A stretch of DNA of 64,000 nt from Methylomicrobium sp. wino1 (lineage in GTDB: Bacteria; Pseudomonadota; Gammaproteobacteria; Methylococcales; Methylomonadaceae), in assembly GCF_003932755.1 (NCBI RefSeq), contig NZ_CP024202.1:3968001-4032000 (forward strand). The letters are read 5' to 3'. The first letter of the stretch is position 1. Every line of letters begins with the position of its first letter. Below, piece by piece: positions 45,646-54,808 of this stretch. A model generated the notes under the pieces. It made no database searches, was not told the DNA's origin, and saw only the letters and a program-made list of their open reading frames with translations. Made by a program: the position numbers and the translations under genes.

Positions 45646-45709
45646 CCCAGCACCTAAATTGTCTATTTAATCTATCATGGCCAATAATCTATGGAATTTA
45701 GGTGCTGGG
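45646..45709. repeat. 64-bp inverted-repeat element with TTTA duplication
   Basis: CCCAGCACCTAAATT (45646-45660) and its exact complement (45695-45709) bound 34 interior bases. TTTA occurs directly on both sides (45642-45645 and 45710-45713), a 4-bp target duplication. The host sequence is a partial 34519-type repeat. It is the same size as the copy at 52422-52485 but in the opposite orientation. Confidence 0.82.
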
Positions 45710-45803
45710 TTTACGGCGTCCTGTCGGGCGAGTGATCGCACCCTAGCCACCCCTCGCACTTTCATTTGCCGGGTTGATGATAGCTTCTTCATGATCGTTA
45801 GGG

Positions 45804-46049
45804 CTATTGACCTTTTTCGATTTTTTTCATTAATTTTGCATATTGGCTTTTCCATTTAAACGAACTAATACCGGAAACCAATACACCAATGATAATACCC
45901 GCCAGCAACTCTAACGTTAAAGCCAAAGTGAGCGGCATCGAAATAGTAAAGAAATAAAAATTGATTTGAACTGAATGAAAATTCAGAATGGAAAAGATCA
46001 ACGCAACAATGAAAATGCTGATGAAAATAACGATCGATAGAAATTTCAT
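45804..46049 (-). CDS. lapA: LapA-family inner-membrane protein
   Basis: The protein has 81 residues with two membrane helices (FLSIVIFISIFIVALIFSIL and LTLALTLELLAGIIIGVLVS), the LapA/DUF1049 layout. LapA works with LapB and FtsH to control LPS synthesis. The position behind ihfB is the usual one. The lapB gene that normally follows is absent here. The start is 121 bases past the ihfB stop. Confidence 0.82.
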   Translation of the reverse strand: MKFLSIVIFISIFIVALIFSILNFHSVQINFYFFTISMPLTLALTLELLAGIIIGVLVSGISSFKWKSQYAKLMKKIEKGQ

Positions 46050-46170
46050 TATTATCCAATTGTTACGTTGACTGGGGATAGCTGTCAGTGTCTAATTTAT
46101 CAAACACTGGTCCAGCAAAGAAAAGGATTTTTCTTCAATCAATATGCCTAGCGGATTGACTAAACGGCGA

Positions 46171-46476
46171 TTAATCCGTTATTTTGCAATTTTCACGAGA
46201 CATATCGACCCTGTCTCGAAGCTCCTTACCAGGCTTAAAGTGCGGTACATATTTTTTGGGTAAGGCCACCGATTCACCGGTTTTTGGATTGCGTCCCATT
46301 CTAGCTTCGCGTTCACGTAACGAAAAACTGCCGAACCCTCTGATTTCTATTCTTTCATTGGAAGACAACGACTGACTCATCTGTTCGATGATGCATTTGA
46401 CCGCCAACTCGACATCTTTTAAAGCTAGATGCGGTTGATGTTTTGCGAGTGCTTCTATTAATTCCGATTTTGTCAC
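46171..46476 (-). CDS. ihfB: integration host factor beta subunit
   Basis: The protein has 101 residues. The HU/IHF fold is clear: [40 protein letters not shown] and [20 protein letters not shown], which includes the beta-arm Pro. IHF binds and bends DNA with IhfA. It is downstream of rpsA after a terminator, as in many gammaproteobacteria. Confidence 0.97.
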   Translation of the reverse strand: MTKSELIEALAKHQPHLALKDVELAVKCIIEQMSQSLSSNERIEIRGFGSFSLREREARMGRNPKTGESVALPKKYVPHFKPGKELRDRVDMSRENCKITD

Positions 46477-46498
46477 ATTCTATCCTGCGAAAATGAAT

Positions 46499-46530
46499 AA
46501 AATCAAAAGGGTGCGCAGCTTAGCGCACCC
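46499..46530 (-). terminator. Rho-independent terminator of rpsA
   Basis: On the minus strand GGGTGCGC and GCGCACCC form a perfect 8-bp stem around TAAGCT and run into TTTTGATTTTATT. It is 13 bases past the rpsA stop and separates it from ihfB. Confidence 0.88.
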
Positions 46531-46542
46531 GTCTGCATGACT

Positions 46543-48204
46543 TTACTTTTCCATTTGCTTGAAGATATCGCCTAAGGTAGGCGTACCCGCTGGCTGTTGA
46601 GTATAGTCTTTAAGCGCTTCGGACTCTTCATCCTGATCCTTTGCCTTAATCGACAAGGAAATCGATTTACTTTTTTTATCGACACCGATAAATTTCGCTT
46701 CGATTTGCTCGCCTTCTTTCAGTAAAGTCCGAGCATCTTCAACACGGTCCCGTTGAATCTCGGAAGCACGCAGATAGCCTTCGACATTATCGGCTAATGT
46801 GATAACGGCTCCCTTCGCATCGACTTCTTTAATTGTTCCGTTAACCAGACCGCCTTTTTCATGAAGGGCCAAGTAGTTTTGGAACGGGTCTTGCTCAAGT
46901 TGCTTAATACCTAGCGAAATACGTTCACGCTCGGCGTCGACTGCCAAAATAACGGTTTCTACCTCATCGCCTTTCTTGAAGTCGCGCGCGGCTGCTTCAG
47001 TATCGTCGTTCCAGGAAATATCGGACATATGAACCAAACCGTCAATGCCACCATCCAGTCCGATGAAAATACCGAAATCAGTGATCGATTTGATTTTGCC
47101 GGAAATTTTGTCGCCTTTGTTATGAGTCGCGGCAAACTCATCCCATGGATTGGTTTGGCATTGCTTCATACCCAAGGAAATACGGCGACGCTCTTCGTCG
47201 ATTTCCAAAACCATGACTTCGACTTCATCGCCCAATTGCACAACTTTGGAAGGATTGACGTTTTTGTTGGTCCAGTCCATTTCGGAAACGTGTACCAGAC
47301 CTTCAACACCCTCTTCGATTTCAATGAAGCAGCCGTAATCGGTCAGGTTATTGACTTTACCGAATACGCGAGTACCGGCCGGGTAACGGCGAGCAATATT
47401 TTGCCAAGGATCTTCACCCAATTGTTTCATACCCAATGAAACGCGGTTTTTCTCTTTATCGAACTTCAGAACCTTGACTTTGATCTCTTGGCCTATTTCG
47501 ACACACTCGGATGGATGACGAACACGGCGCCACGCCATATCGGTTATATGCAGCAAGCCATCGATACCGCCCAGGTCGATAAACGCACCGTAATCGGTCA
47601 GGTTTTTGACGATACCGGTGACTTCGGCACCATCATGCAGAGATTTGAGCAGTTCTTCTCTTTCTTCGCTATATTCTTTTTCGACGACCGCACGACGCGA
47701 CAATACGACATTGTTACGTTTTTGGTCGATTTTAATAACCTTGAATTCCAGATCGCGATTTTCTAGGAAAGTCGTGTCTCTAATAGGACGCACATCGACT
47801 AATGAGCCAGGCAGGAACGCTCTCAACGCGCCTACGGCAACGGTAAAGCCGCCGCGAACCTTGCCGGTAATACGACCGGTAATGGTTTCTTCTTTTTCAA
47901 AGGCCTGTTCCAGCTCGATCCAAGCTTTGTTTTTCTTGGCTTTATCGCGGGAAAGAAGAGTGGCTCCCAAGCCGTCTTCAAATAAATCGAGAGCGACTTC
48001 GATTTCATCGCCGACTTCGACTTCCAAATCACCATCGGCATTTAAAAACTGCCATTTAGGAATCACACCCTCTGATTTGGCTTGGGTACTGACGATCACG
48101 AATTCATTTTCGATATCGACAACGGTACCCATTAACATTGCACCAGGACGCATTTCGGTCTTGGCTAAACTTTCTTCAAATAATTCAGCAAAGCTTTCGC
48201 TCAT
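46543..48204 (-). CDS. rpsA: 30S ribosomal protein S1
   Basis: The protein has 553 residues and six S1 RNA-binding repeats, the normal proteobacterial length. Repeats 3-6 share the pattern [20 protein letters not shown] / [20 protein letters not shown] / [21 protein letters not shown]1 brings mRNA to the 30S subunit. A terminator ends the preceding cmk gene, so rpsA likely has its own promoter in 48205-48263. Confidence 0.98.
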   Translation of the reverse strand: MSESFAELFEESLAKTEMRPGAMLMGTVVDIENEFVIVSTQAKSEGVIPKWQFLNADGDLEVEVGDEIEVALDLFEDGLGATLLSRDKAKKNKAWIELEQAFEKEETITGRITGKVRGGFTVAVGALRAFLPGSLVDVRPIRDTTFLENRDLEFKVIKIDQKRNNVVLSRRAVVEKEYSEEREELLKSLHDGAEVTGIVKNLTDYGAFIDLGGIDGLLHITDMAWRRVRHPSECVEIGQEIKVKVLKFDKEKNRVSLGMKQLGEDPWQNIARRYPAGTRVFGKVNNLTDYGCFIEIEEGVEGLVHVSEMDWTNKNVNPSKVVQLGDEVEVMVLEIDEERRRISLGMKQCQTNPWDEFAATHNKGDKISGKIKSITDFGIFIGLDGGIDGLVHMSDISWNDDTEAAARDFKKGDEVETVILAVDAERERISLGIKQLEQDPFQNYLALHEKGGLVNGTIKEVDAKGAVITLADNVEGYLRASEIQRDRVEDARTLLKEGEQIEAKFIGVDKKSKSISLSIKAKDQDEESEALKDYTQQPAGTPTLGDIFKQMEK

Positions 48205-48263
48205 TGTTCTTCTTTCCCAAGCTTGTTGTACATAGGCACAAGCTTCATATAAGTTATCAAGGT

Positions 48264-48296
48264 TAAAAAAAAAGCCGCTTAATACTGCTTGCGGCG
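48264..48296 (-). terminator. Rho-independent terminator between cmk and rpsA
   Basis: On the minus strand GCCGC and GCGGC enclose AAGCAGTATTAA and are followed by nine T. It lies directly past the cmk stop and would limit read-through from the gyrA-cmk genes into rpsA. Confidence 0.72.
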
Positions 48297-48310
48297 GACG
48301 TAAATACTAC

Positions 48311-48967
48311 TCAGCGAATCAAATTTACTATCTGCTCAATGACCGTCTCGATGGACATATCGGAAGAATCGATAAAAACAGCATCATCAGCCTGCATCAA
48401 TGGCGCGGCTTTGCGCTGTTGATCGCGGCGATCACGCTCTTCAATCTCTTGAGTAATGTGCGAAAGGTTAGCATCAATTCCTTTTTCTTTCAACTGTTTA
48501 TATCGGCGCATCGCTCTTTCTTCAGCACTAGCCGTTAAAAACACCTTATTTTGAGCATCAGGAAATACAACGGTACCCATGTCTCGACCGTCTGCAACTA
48601 AGCCGGGTGGCTTTCTAAAATCCTTTTGTTTTTGCAGCAAAACCTTTCTAACTTCAGGTAAGGCGGCGACCACCGAGGCTGCATTGCCTATATTTTCAAA
48701 ACCCAATTGACCGGTTATATTCTTACCATCAAGCTTAACGGTTAATTCGTGGGCGCATTCGAACTCCAATACCATCGCCTTGGCAACTTCCGCAACGACC
48801 GCCTCGTCGCTCAAGTCGGCTCCTGCTGCAATGGCGGCAATGGCCAATGATCGATAGATCGAACCGCTATCCAAGTAGTGCCAGCCCAATCTTCTCGCAA
48901 TTGCTCGACTGACCGTGCCTTTACCGGCGCCGGACGGACCGTCGATTGTCAATACCGGAACCGACAT
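48311..48967 (-). CDS. cmk: cytidylate kinase
   Basis: The protein has 218 residues from ATG 48967. The frame is open further upstream into aroA, but the family starts MSVPVLTIDGPSGAGKGTVS, the P-loop. Later come LVADGRDMGTVVFPDA and RAMRRYKQLKEKG. It phosphorylates CMP and dCMP. The start overlaps the aroA stop by one base (TAATG), so it is translationally coupled. Confidence 0.95.
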   Translation of the reverse strand: MSVPVLTIDGPSGAGKGTVSRAIARRLGWHYLDSGSIYRSLAIAAIAAGADLSDEAVVAEVAKAMVLEFECAHELTVKLDGKNITGQLGFENIGNAASVVAALPEVRKVLLQKQKDFRKPPGLVADGRDMGTVVFPDAQNKVFLTASAEERAMRRYKQLKEKGIDANLSHITQEIEERDRRDQQRKAAPLMQADDAVFIDSSDMSIETVIEQIVNLIR

Positions 48968-50286
48968 TAGCCTTGCTCGGACTGCAGTTTTAAACCTAGA
49001 GCCGGAGCGATTTTTATGAACTCCGGAAAGGACGTATTGACGTTTTCGCAATCGTTAATGACGATTTTTCCGCCGGCCTTGAGCCCGGCAATCGAAAACG
49101 CCATTGCGATACGATGATCACCATGCGATTCGACCGAGCCCGAACCGATTTTTCCGCCTTGAATGATCATGCCGTCCGGCGTCGGCTGCGCATCGATGCC
49201 GAGAATTTGCAAACCATCGGCCATGACTTGAATGCGGTCTGATTCCTTGACTCTGAGCTCATCGGCACCGGTCAAACGGGTTTGCCCTATGGCGCAAGCC
49301 GCAGCAACAAACAATACCGGAAATTCATCGATCGCCAGCGGAACCAACTCCTCAGGAATATCGATGCCTTTCAATGGCGCCGATTTAACATGCAGATCGG
49401 CTACCGGTTCGCCGCCGACGATGCGTTCGTTCAATATTTCGATATCGGCACCCATCAATCGTAGAATATCGATTACACCGGTACGGGTAGGATTGATACC
49501 GACATGATTCAGCACGATATCGGAACCTTGTGCAATGGATGCGCCGACCAAAAAAAACGCCGCCGAAGAAATGTCACTAGGCACATCGATATCGGTCGAC
49601 GTTAGTCTGCCTTCGGCAGTAATTGTCACCTTAGCCCCTTCTTTTTCGATCGGATACGAAAAACCGTTCAGCATCCGTTCGGTATGATCGCGTGTCGGCG
49701 CCGGCTCGGTAACGCGGGTCACCCCTTCTGCGTACATCCCTGCCAATAACAAACATGACTTGACTTGAGCGCTGGCCATTGGCATTTGATAATCGATGCC
49801 TTTCAATTTACCGGCCTGCCCTTTGATATGCAGTGGTGCCGTGCCCTTTTCAGTCGTTTCGATCACCGCACCCATTTGTGCCAACGGATCGGTAACCCGT
49901 TTCATCGGCCTGCCGGACAAGGATTTGTCGCCGGTCAATACCGAGTCGAAAGCCTGCCCCGCCAACAACCCGGACAGTAAGCGCATCGATGTACCCGAGT
50001 TACCTAGATACAATGGTTTTTGCGGCGCCTTCAAACCGTGTTTACCGACCCCATGAATCGTTAATTCGCCATTTTTCGGCCCTTCGATAACGACACCCAT
50101 GTCTTTGAATGCCTGCAGCGTCGCCAATGCGTCTTCGGCTTCGAGAAAGCCTTTGACATGCGTGACGCCATCGGCCAGGGAACCGAGCATGATCGAACGG
50201 TGAGAAATCGACTTGTCGCCAGGGACCCTTGTCTGCCCATTTAATGAACCGCCGGGTTGTACAATGAAAGTTATCGTTTTAGCCAT
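48967..50286 (-). CDS. aroA: 3-phosphoshikimate 1-carboxyvinyltransferase (EPSP synthase)
   Basis: The protein has 439 residues. Signature segments are GDKSISHRSIMLGSLADG, LYLGNSGTSMRLLSGLLAGQ, GDKSLSGRPMKRV and LRVKESDRIQVMADGL, with the shikimate and PEP residues in place. LGNSGTSMR has the Gly-Thr-type class II signature rather than the E. coli LGNAGTAMR. It catalyses step six of the shikimate pathway. It follows tyrA by one base and precedes cmk with a one-base overlap. Confidence 0.97.
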   Translation of the reverse strand: MAKTITFIVQPGGSLNGQTRVPGDKSISHRSIMLGSLADGVTHVKGFLEAEDALATLQAFKDMGVVIEGPKNGELTIHGVGKHGLKAPQKPLYLGNSGTSMRLLSGLLAGQAFDSVLTGDKSLSGRPMKRVTDPLAQMGAVIETTEKGTAPLHIKGQAGKLKGIDYQMPMASAQVKSCLLLAGMYAEGVTRVTEPAPTRDHTERMLNGFSYPIEKEGAKVTITAEGRLTSTDIDVPSDISSAAFFLVGASIAQGSDIVLNHVGINPTRTGVIDILRLMGADIEILNERIVGGEPVADLHVKSAPLKGIDIPEELVPLAIDEFPVLFVAAACAIGQTRLTGADELRVKESDRIQVMADGLQILGIDAQPTPDGMIIQGGKIGSGSVESHGDHRIAMAFSIAGLKAGGKIVINDCENVNTSFPEFIKIAPALGLKLQSEQG

Positions 50287-50287
50287 T

Positions 50288-51163
50288 TTAATTTGTCAAT
50301 TGATCGAGAAAACGCTGTCGGGCTTGACCCGCGTATGTGAAGGTTTGAAAAATCTGCTGGCTGTCGTCGTTTTCAAGAGCCAGCTCCATCGTATCTAATT
50401 CTTGTTTGAGCTGTTGAATCAGCGGTATTATTTTTTGCTTATTGGCCAAACATATATCCAACCACATGGTCGCATCGCTTGAAGCGATGCGCGTAAAATC
50501 CTTAAAACCACCGGCTGCATATTTAAATATTTCGACTTGCTCGTCCTTACGTCCGAGTAGATCGACCAACACAAAGGCCAGTAAATGCGGCAAATGACTG
50601 GTCGCGGCTAGTACCGCATCATGATGATCGACCTCCATGATCGACACGATCGCACCCAAGCGCTGCCAAAACTGTTGCATTGATGCCGTCGCCTTTGGAT
50701 CGGTTTGTTCAACCGGCGTGATAATCAGTCGCTTATCGTCGAATAAACCATTCACCGAAGCCGTTACACCGCTTTGTTCGGCTCCAGCAATCGGATGAGC
50801 CGGAACAAAATTACTCGGCATGTACCCGAATACTCGCTTAGCAGCATTGACCACATTGCCCTTGGTACTGCCGACATCGGAATAAACGGCTCGTTCGGAC
50901 CAATAAGGCTGCAACTCGCCAAGTACCTTTTCGATTGCACCAACCGGCGTCGCGATGATGATGCAATCGGCGTCCTTCAAGGCCGCTTCGAGGTTTATAA
51001 AATACTCGTCGATGACACCCAGTCGTCGAGCTTCTATCAAATTATCGAGATCTATTTCACGACCGTACGCGACGATGGCCTTACATAAGTCGCGATCGCG
51101 TGCGGCGCGAGCTATCGAGCCGCCGATCAGCCCGACGCCGATTAGACATAGCTTATTAAACAT
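50288..51163 (-). CDS. tyrA: prephenate dehydrogenase
   Basis: The protein has 291 residues from ATG 51163; the TTG two codons upstream is less likely. The NAD site is KLCLIGVGLIGGSIARAAR; CIIIATPVGAIEKVL, FVPAHPIAGAEQSG and TSHLPHLLAFVLVD are family motifs. It makes 4-hydroxyphenylpyruvate for tyrosine. It is the monofunctional form (no chorismate mutase). It overlaps hisC by eight bases. Confidence 0.94.
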   Translation of the reverse strand: MFNKLCLIGVGLIGGSIARAARDRDLCKAIVAYGREIDLDNLIEARRLGVIDEYFINLEAALKDADCIIIATPVGAIEKVLGELQPYWSERAVYSDVGSTKGNVVNAAKRVFGYMPSNFVPAHPIAGAEQSGVTASVNGLFDDKRLIITPVEQTDPKATASMQQFWQRLGAIVSIMEVDHHDAVLAATSHLPHLLAFVLVDLLGRKDEQVEIFKYAAGGFKDFTRIASSDATMWLDICLANKQKIIPLIQQLKQELDTMELALENDDSQQIFQTFTYAGQARQRFLDQLTN

Positions 51164-52268
51164 CGGCAAGCACAGCCTCTAGCGCCTCGAGACAACGGCT
51201 ATTTTCGGCGGGTGTACCGATACTAATGCGCAAATAGTCGGGCATTTCGTAATTCGCGACCGGTCTTACGATGACGCCTTTTTGCAACAAAGCCCGATAA
51301 ACACCCTCTCCCGAGCATTTGACATCGACCGATACAAAATTGCCGGCCGACGGAATCCAGTCCAGTCCGAGTTTACGGAATCCATCGATTAACTGTTGCA
51401 TGCCATCGTTGTTAATCTCTATCGTACGTTGCAAGTGCTCATGATCCGCAAGCGCCGCTTCAGCCGCCGCCAATGCGAGCATATTATTGTTGAAGGGCTG
51501 GCGTACTCGATTCAGAAAATCGGCAATCCCCGGATTGGAAAAACTGTAACCGACACGCAAGCCAGCCAAGCCATAGGCTTTGGAAAAAGTCCGGGTCACG
51601 ATCAAATTAGGGTGATCAGCCAACCAGGCGATTGAATCGGCACGGCTTTTCGGGTCGATAAATTCGTAATAAGCTTCATCCAAGACGCAAAGCACATGAC
51701 TCGGCAATGCCGCAATAAAATGGCGCAGTTCATCGGGCGCCAATAAGGTGCCGGTCGGATTGTTCGGATTCGCAATAAAAACAAGCCGGGTTTTATCATT
51801 GATCGCCGCCAACATCGCATCGAGATCATGCCCGTATTCGCGCGCCGGAATAACAACGCCGGTAGCACCGACGGCCTGCGTCACAATCGGATAAACGGCG
51901 AATGCATGCTGCGAAAAAATCACCTCATGAGCCGGTGTTAAGAAAGCTCTGGCCAGTAACTCCAGAATTTCATTAGAACCATTACCCAATGTAATGTGCG
52001 ACATATCGACGCTAAATTTTTCGGCTAACGCACGTTTCAACTTGAAACCGTTACCATCGGGGTAACGTGCCAAATCGGGTAAGGTCGCATTAATCGCCGC
52101 CAACGCCATCGGACTCGGCCCTAGCGGGTTTTCATTCGATGCCAATTTAACGATATCGCTCAGACCTAATTCGCGTTCGAGTTCTTCGATCGGTTTACCG
52201 GGCGTATAAGGAACAAGTCGCTGCACGCCAGGCGTGGCCAGAGAATAAAAATTGTCGGTGATATTCAT
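51156..52268 (-). CDS. hisC: histidinol-phosphate / aromatic aminotransferase
   Basis: The protein has 370 residues, fold-type I PLP enzyme: KLASNENPLGPSPMAL, NPNNPTGTLL, and the PLP lysine in VTRTFSKAYGLAGLRVGY. In this operon position (pheA-hisC-tyrA) the enzyme often serves phenylalanine and tyrosine transamination as well as or instead of histidine. Sequence alone cannot decide. It overlaps tyrA. Upstream is a 361-bp gap dominated by a repeat. Confidence 0.92.
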   Translation of the reverse strand: MNITDNFYSLATPGVQRLVPYTPGKPIEELERELGLSDIVKLASNENPLGPSPMALAAINATLPDLARYPDGNGFKLKRALAEKFSVDMSHITLGNGSNEILELLARAFLTPAHEVIFSQHAFAVYPIVTQAVGATGVVIPAREYGHDLDAMLAAINDKTRLVFIANPNNPTGTLLAPDELRHFIAALPSHVLCVLDEAYYEFIDPKSRADSIAWLADHPNLIVTRTFSKAYGLAGLRVGYSFSNPGIADFLNRVRQPFNNNMLALAAAEAALADHEHLQRTIEINNDGMQQLIDGFRKLGLDWIPSAGNFVSVDVKCSGEGVYRALLQKGVIVRPVANYEMPDYLRISIGTPAENSRCLEALEAVLADV

Positions 52269-52299
52269 TAATAGGGAATAAAAATATGATTTTGAACAT

Positions 52300-52527
52300 T
52301 ATACCTTTCGCACTTCAAATTTCGGTAGTGCCTGAGGAAGCGACGGGGTGTGCGGCCCCTCACCTAACGCTAGGTGAGGGGCCAGCATGGAGCTGGCATA
52401 GAGCCTACATGGACGTATTCACCCAGCACCTAAATTCCATAGCCTTTTGGCTATGGTAACTATCTTGCATAATTTAGGTGCTGGGTTCATGGCGTCCTTT
52501 GACGGGCACCCCGGTGCCGAATTTTGA
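52300..52527. repeat. inverted-repeat element, family TCAAAATTCGGC, carrying a nested 64-bp element
   Basis: It matches the 34519-34663 repeat, with CTTCAAATTTCGG at the left and GCCGAATTTTGA at the right (to 52527). It differs by two extras: a CCCCTCACCTA/TAGGTGAGGGG hairpin near 52356-52383, and the 64-bp element at 52422-52485. It occupies most of the gap between pheA and hisC and may affect the operon's lower half. Confidence 0.82.
52422..52485. repeat. 64-bp inverted-repeat element with TTCA duplication
   Basis: CCCAGCACCTAAATT (52422-52436) and its exact complement (52471-52485) bound 34 bases. TTCA is on both sides (52418-52421 and 52486-52489). The empty site in the sister repeat reads ATTCACGGCG, with TTCA once. 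Confidence 0.85.
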
Positions 52528-52629
52528 TCTACAATGGGCATATATACCGGCAAACGGGTGATAGTGATTGAATGGGCTATCAAGAAGCTTCGACGTTCCG
52601 ACGTTTACGCAATTTACGCGTTTCATTTT

Positions 52630-53715
52630 TTATAGAACCGCCTTCGGGTACGACCCTAATATATTCAACATACTGACCCGGGCGCCCAGCATTTTTAACG
52701 CCGCCGCAACATTCTCGTCCTCGGCATGACCTTCGATATCAATAAAGAATACATAATCCCACAGTCCTTGACGCGATGGCCTCGACTCAATATGCATCAT
52801 GCCGATACCGTGATGCGCGAACGGCTCTAAGACTCGATAAAGCGCGCCCGGCTGATTGCCGGTCGACACCAACAGCGAGGTTTTATCCTTACCGGTCAAC
52901 CCTGAAATCTGGCGACCGATAATGATGAATCGAGTGGTATTGTTCGACTCATCCTCAATGTTGCATTCGATGACCGAGAGCCCGTAAAGTTCGGCAGCGA
53001 ATTTTCCGGCTATCGCCGCCTTATCTTTGGAACCGGCAGCCAAGCGCGCCGCCTCACCGTTACTATTGACGGCGGTGCGTTTCGCATCGGGCAAGTGCAG
53101 ATCCAACCATTGACGGCACTGCGCCAAGGATTGCTGGTGCGAAAAAACCTCCGTGATATCCGCAAGACTTCCGGCATTACCGATCAGATTATGATGAACC
53201 CGCAATTCGACCTCGCCGCAGATCTTCAACGGAGAACTAACGAATCGATCCAAGGTATGATTGACCACCCCTTCTGTCGAATTTTCGACCGGCACGACAC
53301 CGAACTGACAATGCTCGTTTTCGACCGCATTGAATATTTCTGCGATCGTCGTAGCAGGCACTGCATTGACCGCATGCCCGAAATGTTTAATCGTTGCCTG
53401 TTGAGTAAAAGTACCTTCCGGGCCCAAAAACGCGACGTCCAATGGTTTCTCAAGCGCCAAACAGGCCGACATCAACTCTCTAAAAAAACGCATCGCGGTT
53501 TCATCGGCAAGCGGACCTTGATTGAGTGCCTTAACCCGCCTTAATACCAACGACTCCCTATCCGGCCGGTAAAAACATCCCGATTCACCTTCCGCCGTCT
53601 TGGTTTTAGCCACTTCGATGGCACAAGACGCACGTTGATTGATCAACTGTAGAATCTGTTCGTCGATCATATCAATTTGCGCCCTTAAATCGGCAAGAGG
53701 AGTAATTGAAGTCAT
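52630..53715 (-). CDS. pheA: bifunctional chorismate mutase / prephenate dehydratase (P-protein)
   Basis: The protein has 361 residues from ATG 53715 (the frame opens upstream in serC). Chorismate mutase AroQ is at 1-95 (LADLRAQIDMIDEQILQLIN), prephenate dehydratase about 100-280 (VAFLGPEGTFTQQA, VPVENSTEGVVNHTLD) and a regulatory ACT domain at the end with the Phe-binding MHIESRPSRQGLWDY. It makes phenylpyruvate and should be Phe-inhibited. It lies ten bases past serC. Confidence 0.95.
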   Translation of the reverse strand: MTSITPLADLRAQIDMIDEQILQLINQRASCAIEVAKTKTAEGESGCFYRPDRESLVLRRVKALNQGPLADETAMRFFRELMSACLALEKPLDVAFLGPEGTFTQQATIKHFGHAVNAVPATTIAEIFNAVENEHCQFGVVPVENSTEGVVNHTLDRFVSSPLKICGEVELRVHHNLIGNAGSLADITEVFSHQQSLAQCRQWLDLHLPDAKRTAVNSNGEAARLAAGSKDKAAIAGKFAAELYGLSVIECNIEDESNNTTRFIIIGRQISGLTGKDKTSLLVSTGNQPGALYRVLEPFAHHGIGMMHIESRPSRQGLWDYVFFIDIEGHAEDENVAAALKMLGARVSMLNILGSYPKAVL

Positions 53716-53725
53716 GTTGCGATAC

Positions 53726-54808
53726 TCAGGCTCGGGTTCTTTCGAATTCGGCCATGAATTCAATTAAAGCTTTTACGCCTTCCTCAGGCATTGCATTATA
53801 AATGCTCGCACGCATACCGCCTACGGAACGATGCCCTTTTAATTCGGCGAAGCCATTGGCTTCGGCTTGGGTTAAAAACTCTTTATCGAGCGATGCATCG
53901 GATAAGATGAAAGGCACGTTCATTCGCGAACGAAATTCGGTTTGCACCGGATTGCTATATAACGAAGAACGATCGATTGCGTCATACAAACTCGCCGCTT
54001 TTCTGATATTGACGGATTCTATCGCCTCGACGCCACCAGCCAATTTGAGCCATTTCAACACCAAACCGACTAAATACCAATTGTAAGTCGCCGGCGTATT
54101 CAGCATCGATTGATTCTTGGCCTGTACCGCATAATTGAATACATCGGGTAATCGATCATCGGTTTCACCGATCAAATCATCGCGCACGATTACGACGGTA
54201 ACTCCGGCAGGTCCCATATTTTTCTGGGTTCCCGCATAAATCAACCCGAACCGACTGACGTCGATCTTGCGCGACAAAATATTGGATGACATATCGGCCA
54301 CCAACGGCAAGCCATTGACATTCGGTATGAATGGAAATTCGACGCCGTGTATTGTTTCGTTCGAGGTGTAGTGCAAATACGCCGCATCAGGTTCGATTTG
54401 CCACTCGGTAACATCAGGAATCATCGTAAATTTTTCCGACTCCGAACTAGCCGAGACGACGACCTCGCAGAACCGCCCGCCATCCTTGATCGCTTTCTCG
54501 GACCAAGCGCCGGTATTGATATAGCAAGCTTTGGTCTTACCGCGCAAGAGATTCAAAGGAATAAATGAAAACTGGCCGGTCGCGCCGCCTTGTAAAAACA
54601 AGACCTTATAATTATCGGGAATCGCCATCAATTCGCGCAAATCGACTTCCAATTGTTCGGCAATATTCGAAAAATGCTTGCCTCGATGACTCATTTCCAT
54701 CACCGACATGCCGCTAGACTGCCATTCAAGCATTTCATCGCGCGCCTGCCGAAGCACCGCCTCGGGTAATGCCGATGGTCCAGCGCTGAAATTATATATT
54801 CTGGCCAT
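53726..54808 (-). CDS. serC: phosphoserine aminotransferase
   Basis: The protein has 360 residues, class V aminotransferase: RIYNFSAGPSALPEAVL, LFLQGGATGQFSFIPLN, and the PLP lysine in IYAGTQKNMGPAGVTVV. It makes phosphoserine for serine and a related intermediate for pyridoxal phosphate. The start shares one base with the gyrA stop (TAATG). Confidence 0.97.
   Translation of the reverse strand: MARIYNFSAGPSALPEAVLRQARDEMLEWQSSGMSVMEMSHRGKHFSNIAEQLEVDLRELMAIPDNYKVLFLQGGATGQFSFIPLNLLRGKTKACYINTGAWSEKAIKDGGRFCEVVVSASSESEKFTMIPDVTEWQIEPDAAYLHYTSNETIHGVEFPFIPNVNGLPLVADMSSNILSRKIDVSRFGLIYAGTQKNMGPAGVTVVIVRDDLIGETDDRLPDVFNYAVQAKNQSMLNTPATYNWYLVGLVLKWLKLAGGVEAIESVNIRKAASLYDAIDRSSLYSNPVQTEFRSRMNVPFILSDASLDKEFLTQAEANGFAELKGHRSVGGMRASIYNAMPEEGVKALIEFMAEFERTRA

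Larger units (their letters stand above)
45346..45803. other. 458-bp intergenic region between feoA and lapA
   Basis: The half next to feoA has the Fur box. The middle (about 45600-45735) is a partial copy of the 34519-type repeat carrying the 64-bp element. The rest to lapA shows nothing I can name. Both flanking genes read on the minus strand, so lapA is not followed by lapB here. Confidence 0.55.

Noticed and set aside
47606-48235. 209-codon frame antisense to rpsA
   Set aside because: It is a Ser/Thr-rich shadow of the S1 repeats; rpsA on the other strand is certain.
52269-52629. A Phe/Tyr leader-peptide attenuator between pheA and hisC
   Set aside because: The hairpins there belong to the 52300-52527 repeat family found elsewhere, and no Phe- or Tyr-rich leader is present.
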